DNA of 6,150 nt from Kiritimatiellia bacterium (GCA_017936245.1 JAGBFY010000355.1:1-6150), one strand, 5' to 3'. Positions 1 through 5,853 are shown, counted from the stretch's first letter. The notes: generated by a model not told the origin, from the letters alone. Numbers and translations: made by a program.

Positions 1-113
1 CCCTTTGCAGCGGCCTCTTCAAGAGCGGCGCGGTTGCCTTCGCTGAGACGCTTCTGGGAATCAAGAAGAGTTCCGTCCAGATCGAGAGAAATTATCTTTA
101 TGTCTTTTTTCAT
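1..113 (-). CDS. Cof-type HAD-superfamily phosphatase, N-terminal fragment
   Basis: Only the first 37 codons are inside the window; the gene runs off the left edge. The product starts MKKDIKIISLDLDGTLLDSQ. This is HAD motif I (DxDGT), with the nucleophile Asp at residue 11 and the acid/base Asp at residue 13. The following SQKRLSEGNRAALEEAAAKG is the typical start of Cof/YidA-like (HAD-IIB) sugar-phosphate or nucleotide phosphatases, cytoplasmic Mg-dependent enzymes. The ATG at 113-111 is supported by a good Shine-Dalgarno sequence (AAGGAAG, 121-127) with 7-nt spacing. It lies 39 nt after the TIM-barrel gene with no terminator between, so it is probably in the same operon. Substrate cannot be told: motifs II to IV and the cap domain are outside the window. 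Family assignment is strong, subfamily moderate. Confidence 0.85.
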   Translation of the reverse strand, partial: MKKDIKIISLDLDGTLLDSQKRLSEGNRAALEEAAAK

Positions 114-120
114 GTCGATT

Positions 121-138
121 CTTCCTTGTGATCACAAG
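121..138 (-). promoter_or_regulatory. Shine-Dalgarno of the HAD gene overlapping a 14-bp perfect palindrome
   Basis: The palindrome CTTGTGATCACAAG occupies 125-138 and is perfect. The Shine-Dalgarno AAGGAAG (127 down to 121) shares three bases with it. As RNA it could fold into a 5-bp stem with a GAUC loop that touches the ribosome-binding site. As DNA it could be a protein site. It resembles a CRP half-site pair without the usual 6-bp spacer, so it is not a standard CRP site. The ribosome-binding role is well supported; any regulatory role of the palindrome is inference. Confidence 0.5.
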
Positions 139-152
139 CAATTTTCTGAGAA

Positions 153-1031
153 TCATCTGCCCCACGACTCACATCCGCTCCACATGTTGCGGATGTAGGC
201 AAGTGAATTGCGAAGATCTTCAGGTGAAACGGAGGAAGACGGCTCAAACACCCGAAGAACATCGCGTTTTGCAAGAAAAGTAAGTCCGGCGTAGTCCACG
301 TTCCCCCAACCCGGTTCACCGTGATCGTCAAACGGCCCTTTCACGTCATTCAGATGCATCCCGCAAATCCAAGGTGCCAGTTTCGCCGCCATGTGCACGC
401 TGTCGCCGCTCCATCCGTTGGTCTCGCAAACAAGCGCATGCCCGGTGTCGAACCAAAGCCTGATCGGAGCTCCGTCAAACTCTCGCATCAATTCCTCCGC
501 CTCAAAAACATTCGGGAATCCCTCAAGACTCGGCAGATTCTCCAACGCAAGCACTAAGCCCTTCTTTTCCAGGCTCGGACGCAAGATATCGAACTCACGC
601 CTGAACGCGTCATACACTATGCGCCCCCTCTTCACGCGCAGCTTTCTCGCAGTGGTGAAAAGATTCCCGAAAAGAGTATCCATGCTCGCATATCCGGCAT
701 GGAATACAACAATCTTCGCCCCGAGATCCGCCGCGCATGAGAAGGTCTTCTCCAAAAGCATACGCGCCAAGGCGCGTTCATTTTCATCGGAAGAGCACAG
801 CCGGTAAAGTTCTGGATGTCCGCCGGGCGCACCTACCGGCGCCGGGCAGTATGCATGCACGCTTTCAACAGGCATCACATCCAGACGACTCTTGAATCCA
901 ACCAGCTGGGATGAGCGGGTTCGAAACCCAAGTTCAAGGGAATCGAATCCAAGTTCACCCGCCTCATCCGCAATTGCCGCGCCGTCATCTGAACGGGTGT
1001 TGCTCCAGTTTGTCGACAGCGCAAATTTCAT
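153..1031 (-). CDS. Sugar phosphate isomerase/epimerase-like TIM-barrel protein (xylose isomerase-like fold)
   Basis: A 292-residue cytoplasmic protein of the AP-endonuclease-2/xylose-isomerase-like TIM-barrel superfamily, usual length for the family. Residues expected to bind the divalent metal sit at the ends of successive strands: Glu33 (SLELGF), His59 (VHAYC), His111 (VVFHAG), Glu164 (LALENLP), Asp195 and His198 (LWFDTGHA), His226 (GMHLND), the DDHGEPGWG segment (235-243) and Glu263 (VFEPS). The active site looks complete. The family isomerises or epimerises sugars, sugar phosphates or related polyols; substrate cannot be read from sequence. I chose the ATG at 1031-1029 (MKFALSTNW), which begins at the first barrel strand and has an AGGA 9 nt upstream. 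An in-frame start ten codons earlier adds a non-conserved stretch. It follows the Ser/Thr kinase gene by 37 nt without a terminator and precedes the HAD phosphatase, a pairing that fits sugar-phosphate metabolism. Confidence 0.85.
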   Translation of the reverse strand: MKFALSTNWSNTRSDDGAAIADEAGELGFDSLELGFRTRSSQLVGFKSRLDVMPVESVHAYCPAPVGAPGGHPELYRLCSSDENERALARMLLEKTFSCAADLGAKIVVFHAGYASMDTLFGNLFTTARKLRVKRGRIVYDAFRREFDILRPSLEKKGLVLALENLPSLEGFPNVFEAEELMREFDGAPIRLWFDTGHALVCETNGWSGDSVHMAAKLAPWICGMHLNDVKGPFDDHGEPGWGNVDYAGLTFLAKRDVLRVFEPSSSVSPEDLRNSLAYIRNMWSGCESWGR

Positions 1032-1068
1032 GTTCTCCGTTCCTGTTGCGTTTTCGGTCAAACGATCA

Positions 1069-1974
1069 TCAGCGGAAGCTTATCGATGTAGGAACACCTT
1101 CGGGGAGCGGTTCCGGAAGCTCTCCCGACTGCATGATCCTGGAGTCGGCAAGAACTTCACCCCAGTTCCGGTAGCGGGCGTCAGCCTCCTTTGCGCACAT
1201 TTTGGAGAGGATGCGCACAAGACCTTCCGAAAGATCCGGATTAACGGAACGCGGATCCGGCGCTGACACCTCCGGCGTAACATGGGACCGAAGCGTTTCG
1301 TCGTTGGATTGATCCGGGAAAAGCACCTGCCCCGTCACAAGATGATAGAGGGTCGCTCCCAGACAGTAGATGTCTGACCGCACATCAATGTCACTGTCAC
1401 CATATATCTGCTCGGGCGACATATAGGCGGGTGTACCCGTGATCGTCTCCTTCACATCTTCCTGACATTCCGTTCTGCCTCTGGAACTGACGCCCATTAT
1501 ATTACACAGACCGAGATCCAGAATCTTAACGATTCCGTCGCTGCCGACCATGATGTTATCGGGTTTTATGTCGCAATGGATCACACCATGTCGCTGCCAT
1601 GCGTAATCGAGAGCCTCCGCGACCGAATCAAGGATGACAATGGCATCGGTTTCGGTTATCTGCTTCTGGCGCGTCAATATCAGTGCAAAAGTGAACCCAT
1701 CGACATAGTCCATTATGAAATAGTAGCGTCCGTCTCGGCAGTCCGCCTCATAGGAATGCACAATGCCGGGATGGTTGATGTTCTCCATCACGCGGCTTTC
1801 CTGCATGAACTGACGGATTTCCTCGCCGGATGTCGCGGCCTCCTTGAACATCACCTTTATGGCGACCTCCTTATTAAGGCCGCCATGGAAGCCAAGCCAC
1901 ACCTCACTCATTCCACCTATGCCGATGAGATGCTCAAAGCGGACTCCGGGAATTTTTATTGGAGGAGTGCTCAT
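1069..1974 (-). CDS. Hanks-type serine/threonine protein kinase, soluble, non-RD
   Basis: A 301-residue protein that is almost only a kinase domain. Visible elements: glycine-rich loop GIGGMSEV (18-25), VAIK with ATP-binding Lys40, helix-C Glu59 (QESRVM), catalytic loop HCDIKPDN (133-140; Asp135 and Asn140), metal-binding DLG (153-155, in place of DFG), GTPAYMSPE (180-188, APE-type motif) and RSDIYCLGATLYHLVTG. The Arg of the usual HRD is Cys134, making it a non-RD kinase; such kinases are often not switched on by activation-loop phosphorylation. No membrane segment or PASTA, FHA or TPR domain is present, so it should be cytoplasmic with substrates unknown. The ATG at 1974-1972 overlaps the stop of the Cys-rich gene (ATGA) and has GGGAG 10 nt upstream. 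A start nine codons earlier would overlap by 31 nt and is less likely. All residues needed for catalysis are present, so an active enzyme is expected. Confidence 0.92.
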   Translation of the reverse strand: MSTPPIKIPGVRFEHLIGIGGMSEVWLGFHGGLNKEVAIKVMFKEAATSGEEIRQFMQESRVMENINHPGIVHSYEADCRDGRYYFIMDYVDGFTFALILTRQKQITETDAIVILDSVAEALDYAWQRHGVIHCDIKPDNIMVGSDGIVKILDLGLCNIMGVSSRGRTECQEDVKETITGTPAYMSPEQIYGDSDIDVRSDIYCLGATLYHLVTGQVLFPDQSNDETLRSHVTPEVSAPDPRSVNPDLSEGLVRILSKMCAKEADARYRNWGEVLADSRIMQSGELPEPLPEGVPTSISFR

Positions 1975-2528
1975 CTGCGCTTGGCTCCCGTTCCGTAGCA
2001 TCTGTTGCAGAGTTCAGCGCGCATTCCCTTGCACGCCCGGCAAAGTATCTTTCCGATACCCTTGCATTCAGGGCATGGTTTTACAGACGGCGGCTTTCTT
2101 GATGAACGGCGGTATGTGCTGGACTTCTCAACAATCCACCCGTCCTTGCACTCCGACTTCGGGCAGTCCGCAATTCCCGATGCCAGACACTTGCGGCATT
2201 GGACGATTCCGGACCAACCGCACTTCGTGCACGGGACCGCTTCCGTCGGTTCCGGTTGGGTGAGATCCCACGCCTCGCGCCATCCGCGTCCGCGGGTGCA
2301 TACAGGACATGGATTCAGCTTCACATCCCAATGGGAACGGTGCTCAATGCGTCCGCCGTACTGACCATGATCGGGTGGACTCACCTTCAGGTGTCCGCGA
2401 CCATTGCACACCGTGCACTTGATGCGCGTCTTGGATGCGGCAAGCGCTGGCGGCTTATTTGTGGACGCATCCGCAACAGCCATCGCAGCGACCATTGCAA
2501 ACATTCCGGCAAATGCAATCTTTCTCAT
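1971..2528 (-). CDS. Exported Cys-rich protein with eight DnaJ-zinc-finger-like CxxC pairs
   Basis: A 185-residue protein beginning with a signal peptide: MRK, a hydrophobic stretch (residues 4-19) and a likely cleavage after ADA (residue 21). The mature part carries sixteen cysteines in eight pairs: 38/41, 74/77, 100/103, 111/114, 122/127, 152/155, 163/166 and 174/177. Seven are CxxC and one is CxxxxC. Several read CxxCxGxG or close (CTVCNGRG, CPECKGIG, CNRCYGTG), the repeat of the DnaJ/Hsp40 cysteine-rich domain. DnaJ has four such repeats binding two zinc ions; here there are about twice as many and no J domain. Export with so many cysteines suggests metal-bound or disulfide-bonded pairs in the periplasm or at the surface, but function is unknown. 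It starts in an ATGA overlap with the response regulator (GAGGA 9 nt upstream) and ends in an ATGA overlap with the kinase. Coding status is strong; role is open. Confidence 0.85.
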   Translation of the reverse strand: MRKIAFAGMFAMVAAMAVADASTNKPPALAASKTRIKCTVCNGRGHLKVSPPDHGQYGGRIEHRSHWDVKLNPCPVCTRGRGWREAWDLTQPEPTEAVPCTKCGWSGIVQCRKCLASGIADCPKSECKDGWIVEKSSTYRRSSRKPPSVKPCPECKGIGKILCRACKGMRAELCNRCYGTGAKRR

Positions 2529-3841
2529 AATCCGTATTCCTCAAGCTTTCTGTATATCGTGCGGCGGGATATGCCCAACCGCTCGGCCGCCTTGGTTCTG
2601 TTGCCGCCGACCTCTTCTAGAACCGCAAGTATCTTTGCCTTCTCCGTTTCTTCCAAAGTTCCGGATACCGACAATGTCATGGGAACATCCCGTTTCATCT
2701 CATCCGGAACATCGTCCACGCCAATCTCGCCAGACGATGAAAGAACACACATCTTCTCGACCGCGTTGCGCAGTTCGCGCACGTTGCCAGGCCACTGATA
2801 CGCCTCAAGAAGACGCATCGCGTCCGGTGACACCGACTTGCCGCCGAATTCCCTGAGATAGCGGTTCACAAGAAGCGGAACGTCACCCGTCCGCTCCTTC
2901 AGCGCAGGCAGACGCATGTCTATCACGTTCAGACGGTAGTACAGGTCCTCGCGGAATTTTCCATCCTTGACATAAGCCGCCAGATCCCGGTTCGTCGCCG
3001 CAACTATGCGGATGTCGCACTTGACGGTCTCGTTCGAGCCCACGCGCTGAAACTCCCGCTCCTGCAGAACGCGAAGAAGCTTGACCTGAAGCTCAAGCGG
3101 CATCTCGGAAATCTCGTCGAGAAAAATCGTTCCGTGGTTTGCGGCCTCGAAGCGCCCGATGCGACGGGACACCGCACCGGTGAACGCCCCCTTCTCGTGT
3201 CCGAACATTTCGGATTCGAGAAGGTTCGGACTGATCGCCGCGAACTCCACCGCCACGAACGGACCTTTGGACCTGTTCGAAAGATTGTGTATGGCGCGGG
3301 CGACAAGTTCCTTGCCCGTTCCGCTCGGGCCCTGTATAAGCACGGTCGCATCCGTCGGCGCCGCCTGACGGATCATACGGAACACCTTCTGCATTGCAGG
3401 CGAATTTCCGATGATGCCGTTCATGCCGTACTTCTCGTCAAGCTGAGCCTTGAGATGCTTCACCTCGGACTCAAGCCTGTGCGCCTTCAGAGCCTTTTCT
3501 ATCCGAAGTTCCAGCTGATCAAGATCGACAGGCTTGGTTATGAAATCGTCCGCTCCGTCTTTCATCGCGGCTACAGCCTGATCTATAGAGCCGAACGCCG
3601 TGAGCAGAATGACGGCAAGGCCGGGATTCATGGCCTTCGCCGCCTTCATGAGCGTAATCCCGTCCTCTCCGGGCATGCGCACATCGGAAAGCAGCAGACG
3701 GATCGAACGGTCCGTATCGAGCTGTTTCATCGCAAGCTCCGCATCCGCCGCCGTAAGCACCTCATATTTCCCGGAAAGGGCCCGCGCCATGAATTCGCGC
3801 GTATCCTTCTCGTCATCAACTATAAGAATTCTATCTGTCAT
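2525..3841 (-). CDS. NtrC-family sigma54-dependent response regulator
   Basis: A 438-residue regulator with the full three-domain layout. The receiver domain (1-105) has acidic Asp9/Asp10, phospho-acceptor Asp53 (LLSDVRMPG), Thr81 and Lys103 (ITKPV). A helical linker (about 106-140) follows. The AAA+ domain has Walker A GPSGTGKE (171-178), the sigma54-contacting loop GAFTGA (218-223), Walker B TIFLDE (238-243) and FREDLYYRLNV (296-306). The C-terminal Fis-type helix-turn-helix is at about 411-438 (GGNRTKAAERLGISRRTIYRKL). It should, when phosphorylated by the kinase encoded just upstream, form a ring and open sigma54 promoters. Targets are unknown. Most relatives read VNCAA after the GPF segment; here it reads VEFAA (198-202). 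The start is fixed by an ATGA overlap with the histidine kinase stop and by GAGGGA (3848-3853) 6 nt upstream. The stop overlaps the next start in the same way. Confidence 0.96.
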   Translation of the reverse strand: MTDRILIVDDEKDTREFMARALSGKYEVLTAADAELAMKQLDTDRSIRLLLSDVRMPGEDGITLMKAAKAMNPGLAVILLTAFGSIDQAVAAMKDGADDFITKPVDLDQLELRIEKALKAHRLESEVKHLKAQLDEKYGMNGIIGNSPAMQKVFRMIRQAAPTDATVLIQGPSGTGKELVARAIHNLSNRSKGPFVAVEFAAISPNLLESEMFGHEKGAFTGAVSRRIGRFEAANHGTIFLDEISEMPLELQVKLLRVLQEREFQRVGSNETVKCDIRIVAATNRDLAAYVKDGKFREDLYYRLNVIDMRLPALKERTGDVPLLVNRYLREFGGKSVSPDAMRLLEAYQWPGNVRELRNAVEKMCVLSSSGEIGVDDVPDEMKRDVPMTLSVSGTLEETEKAKILAVLEEVGGNRTKAAERLGISRRTIYRKLEEYGL

Positions 3842-4884
3842 GCAAGTTCCCTCACTCGCTTCTTAAGGCGCGGCAGCTTCACCGTGAACGTGGTTCCGCG
3901 CCCCTCTTCGCTGGACACCGCAATCTCCCCGCCGTGCGCCGCCACTATCCGCCGCGATATCATTAGACCAAGCCCCGTCCCCTTCTTCTTCGTCGTACGG
4001 AACGGCTCGAAGAGACGCGCCAGAGCCTCATCGCTCATGCCCGATCCCGAGTCGCGGAAGCTGACCGACACCGATGTATCGTCATGAACGATTTCAATTG
4101 CAAGCTCTCCGCCGTCCTTCATTGCCTCAAGTGCGTTCTTCATCAGATTGAAGAACACCTGCTCCATCTGTCCACGATCCACCGCAACCGCAGGAAGTGT
4201 GCCGGGAAGATCAAGCGCAACACGTATGCGACGATCCTCGAACACGTTCTTGAGGGCGGCAAGCGCATCCTTCAGGGGATCGGCGACAGACCCCGGCGCA
4301 AGCTGCGCCTTTGCCGGACGGAACGCTCCGAGAAACTCACGGATTATGCCGTTCAACCGGGAAAGTTCCTTCTGTGCAACCGCAAGATCCACCTCGTCCG
4401 GATACTTTCTCTTCAGAAGCTGAAGATTGAGCGACAGTGCGTTAAGCGGATTTCCGATCTCATGCGCCATGGAAGCCGCCATTTCGCCGACGGCATCGGC
4501 GCGTCCGCTCTCGACGGCATCCGCCTCTCGCGCACGCTTTTCCGTGACATCACGCAGTTTGACTATCCGCCCCACGCGCTTGACCTCTATTATGCGATGT
4601 TCAGGATAGGTTATCTCAAGTTCCCGCACTGATATGCCATCCGGTGTAGGTCTGTATTCAGAGAATTCCTCATCAATGCCCAAAAGCGGCAGCAGTTCCT
4701 TTCCGGCGGCGTTGGCGTATTCGACCTTCCCCTCGCCATCAAGAACAACAATGCCCTCGTCGAGGGAATCAAATACCGACTTGAAAAAGCCAATCTCGTC
4801 CGCCAGCGCCTTGTAATGACGCCGCAGACCTTCCGCATCCAACTTTTCGATGCGGTCAACTACCTTTTCGTAAAATATGCCCAT
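3838..4884 (-). CDS. Soluble PAS-domain histidine kinase (NtrB/AtoS-like)
   Basis: A 348-residue sensor kinase with no membrane segment, so it should sense a cytoplasmic signal or a partner protein. Order: a short N-terminal helix (1-32); a compact PAS-like domain (about 33-112; FFKSVFDSLDEGIVVLDGEG to KLRDVTEKR); a HisKA domain with phospho-acceptor His141 (MAHEIGNPLNAL); and an HATPase domain with N box (FFNLMKNALEAM, Asn246 and Asn250), G1 box DSGSG (278-282), F box FEPF (292-295) and G2 box GTGLG (302-306). It autophosphorylates and passes the phosphate to the receiver of the adjacent NtrC-type regulator, whose start overlaps its stop by 4 bp. HEIGNPL rather than the commoner HEIRNPL is seen in some NtrB-like kinases. 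Only the ATG at 4884 fits well, yet no Shine-Dalgarno precedes it; a hairpin lies there instead. The ligand of the PAS-like domain is unknown. Confidence 0.95.
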   Translation of the reverse strand: MGIFYEKVVDRIEKLDAEGLRRHYKALADEIGFFKSVFDSLDEGIVVLDGEGKVEYANAAGKELLPLLGIDEEFSEYRPTPDGISVRELEITYPEHRIIEVKRVGRIVKLRDVTEKRAREADAVESGRADAVGEMAASMAHEIGNPLNALSLNLQLLKRKYPDEVDLAVAQKELSRLNGIIREFLGAFRPAKAQLAPGSVADPLKDALAALKNVFEDRRIRVALDLPGTLPAVAVDRGQMEQVFFNLMKNALEAMKDGGELAIEIVHDDTSVSVSFRDSGSGMSDEALARLFEPFRTTKKKGTGLGLMISRRIVAAHGGEIAVSSEEGRGTTFTVKLPRLKKRVRELA

Positions 4885-4890
4885 GATGTG

Positions 4891-4917
4891 CCGTTTCGTC
4901 CCAATGAGACAAAACGG
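4891..4917 (-). promoter_or_regulatory. Leader hairpin directly before the histidine kinase start codon
   Basis: In the minus-strand transcript the arms CCGUUUUGUCUC and GGGACGAAACGG pair over 12 bp (ten Watson-Crick, two G-U) around a 3-nt AUU loop. Six nucleotides (CACAUC) separate the stem from the AUG. The two imperfect positions are G-U wobbles in the minus-strand RNA but would be A-C mismatches in plus-strand RNA, which favours a structure acting in the kinase mRNA. The predicted transcription start falls at about its first base, so nearly the whole leader is this hairpin and no Shine-Dalgarno is visible. Possible roles are mRNA protection, translational control or a DNA operator. The structure is seen; its role is inferred. 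Confidence 0.65.
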
Positions 4918-4922
4918 CGCAC

Positions 4923-4951
4923 ATTATATGCGATTTCGAGGATAAATTCAA
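4923..4951 (-). promoter_or_regulatory. Sigma70-type promoter for the signalling operon
   Basis: On the minus strand a -35 element TTGAAT (4946-4951, four of six matches to TTGACA) is separated by exactly 17 bp from a perfect -10 box TATAAT (4923-4928). Transcription would start near 4915-4917, about 30 nt before the histidine kinase ATG. It is the best promoter I found in the window and the only intergenic gap large enough for one. It would drive the histidine kinase, response regulator, Cys-rich and Ser/Thr kinase genes, and possibly the two metabolic genes after them. The 7-bp inverted repeat at 4951-4973 abuts and just touches the -35 box and could be an operator. Confidence 0.75.
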
Positions 4952-4982
4952 CCCGAAAGAATCGCCTTCGGGTCACCACAAC

Positions 4983-5107
4983 CGGCAATGTTTCTACTCT
5001 TTACGAGGTCTTACCCCAGTGATCAACCTCTGAAAGGTACGCTTCGCGCCTTGCCGATGCTCCGGCAATTCACCCAGAATCATCGAGTGATCTTAAAAGC
5101 GCGAAGC
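4983..5107 (-). other. Possible structured RNA or 3' UTR with competing hairpins
   Basis: In the minus-strand transcript a 9-bp closing stem (5099-5107 with 5041-5049) encloses a 6-bp hairpin UUGCCG/CGGCAA (5063-5068 with 5051-5056) and a weak UCAC/GUGA pairing. The CGGCAA segment can pair instead with a second UUGCCG further downstream (4983-4988), giving two mutually exclusive folds. A further hairpin (5026-5036 with 4999-5009) lies between. This could be the 3' end of the ABC transcript, a terminator region, or a regulatory RNA. Pairings are read directly; function is speculative and some pairings may be chance. Confidence 0.35.
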
Positions 5108-5109
5108 TC

Positions 5110-5853
5110 TCAGACATCTTCCTCTTGAAAATCAAATGTCCTTGTCCTCTGCGCCAATGCACGGGCCACGTCCGGAACGGCGGCCAGCAGACGTTTCGTG
5201 TAATCGCTTTGCGGATTCTCAAAGACTTGCGCCGCGCTTCCGGCATCTACGAAAAGCCCTCTCTGCATCACGCACACGCGGTCGCAGACGTTCTTCACGA
5301 CGGCAAGATCGTGCGCGATCAGCAGAATCGACAGATCAAGCTCGCGCCGAAGTTCACGGAGAAGGTTCAATATGCGGGCCTGTACGCTCACATCGAGAGC
5401 GCTCACCGGTTCATCCGCGATCAAAACATCGGGTTCACACGCCAGAGCGCGAGCTATGCTTACACGCTGGCACTGTCCGCCAGACATCTCACGCGGATAC
5501 TGCTCGAGAACCGCCGGGCTGAGTCCCACAATGTCGAGCAGGTCTTTCACGGAACGCTTGGACGCCTTCTTGACATTGAACACCTCGTCAAGGGTCTGCC
5601 GGACGGTCATTCGAGGATTGAGCGATCCCACTGCATCCTGAAACACCATCTGGACGGATTTCGCGTTACAGGCTATCGTTCCCGAAAAAGGCTTTTCAAG
5701 ACCGATGAGGGTCTTGGCTATCGTGGACTTTCCGCTTCCGGACTCTCCGACGATGCCCAAAGTCTCGCCACGGGCAAGCGAAAAGCTCACGCCCTTCACC
5801 GCCTCCATGGCTCCATAGCGCACTCTCAGGTCTGTGACTTCCAGCATCTGCAT
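5110..5853 (-). CDS. OppF/DppF-like ABC transporter ATP-binding protein, short form
   Basis: A 247-residue ABC ATPase of the peptide/nickel importer type. Visible elements: Walker A GESGSGKST (36-44), Q loop with the hallmark FQDAVGSLNPRMTV (Gln72), signature MSGGQCQRVSIARAL (124-128 core), Walker B VLIADE (143-148), D loop SALD (151-154), H-loop His181 (LLIAHDL), and a C-terminal ENPQSDYTKRLLAAVP segment typical of the oligopeptide family. It would power uptake of peptides or similar ligands with membrane partners that are not in the window. It is shorter than usual OppF/DppF proteins (over 300 residues) and lacks the Cys-containing oligo_HPY tail. Cys128 replaces the Arg usual after SGGQ. 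I chose the ATG at 5853-5851, 11 nt after the upstream stop with a GAGAGAG about 6 nt before it. A GTG at 5892 would overlap the upstream gene, and an ATG at 5847 is also possible. Confidence 0.9.
   Translation of the reverse strand: MQMLEVTDLRVRYGAMEAVKGVSFSLARGETLGIVGESGSGKSTIAKTLIGLEKPFSGTIACNAKSVQMVFQDAVGSLNPRMTVRQTLDEVFNVKKASKRSVKDLLDIVGLSPAVLEQYPREMSGGQCQRVSIARALACEPDVLIADEPVSALDVSVQARILNLLRELRRELDLSILLIAHDLAVVKNVCDRVCVMQRGLFVDAGSAAQVFENPQSDYTKRLLAAVPDVARALAQRTRTFDFQEEDV

Larger units (their letters stand above)
4885..5109. other. Non-coding interval rich in inverted repeats, between the ABC gene and the histidine kinase
   Basis: About 225 nt without a supportable gene. Reading leftward it contains: a 9-bp perfect inverted repeat (GCTTCGCGC at 5041-5049 with GCGCGAAGC at 5099-5107) beginning 2 nt after the ABC stop; a 6-bp hairpin inside it (TTGCCG 5051-5056, CGGCAA 5063-5068); a hairpin with 4+5 bp arms around a 2x2 internal loop (4999-5009 with 5026-5036); a third copy of the TTGCCG element (4983-4988); a 7-bp hairpin (ACCCGAA 4951-4957, TTCGGGT 4967-4973); then the promoter and the leader hairpin. 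None of the 3' structures has a convincing U-tract, so I call no intrinsic terminator. I could not match the region to a known riboswitch or small RNA. Confidence 0.6.

Noticed and set aside
1975..2001. Upstream ATG at 2001 as start of the Ser/Thr kinase
   Set aside because: The ATG at 1974 gives the same 4-bp overlap seen at the two preceding junctions and a ribosome site; the extra nine residues show no conservation signal.
3134..4087. Long plus-strand open frame opposite the response regulator and histidine kinase genes
   Set aside because: Its translation shows no domain and is Arg/His-rich in the way antisense frames of GC-rich genes are; both minus-strand genes here have complete family motifs.
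4951..4973. Intrinsic terminator of the ABC gene
   Set aside because: The hairpin has a 7-bp stem but is followed by TTGAATTTATC rather than a run of U, and it lies next to the promoter.
4964..4977. GG-N10-GC pattern on the minus strand as a sigma54 promoter
   Set aside because: Only the invariant dinucleotides and the first T match; the rest of the -24/-12 consensus is absent, and a much better sigma70 promoter follows 15 bp downstream.
4999..5107. tRNA or known riboswitch in the gap
   Set aside because: No cloverleaf with a T-loop TTC motif and no riboswitch core sequence that I recognise; only generic stems are seen.
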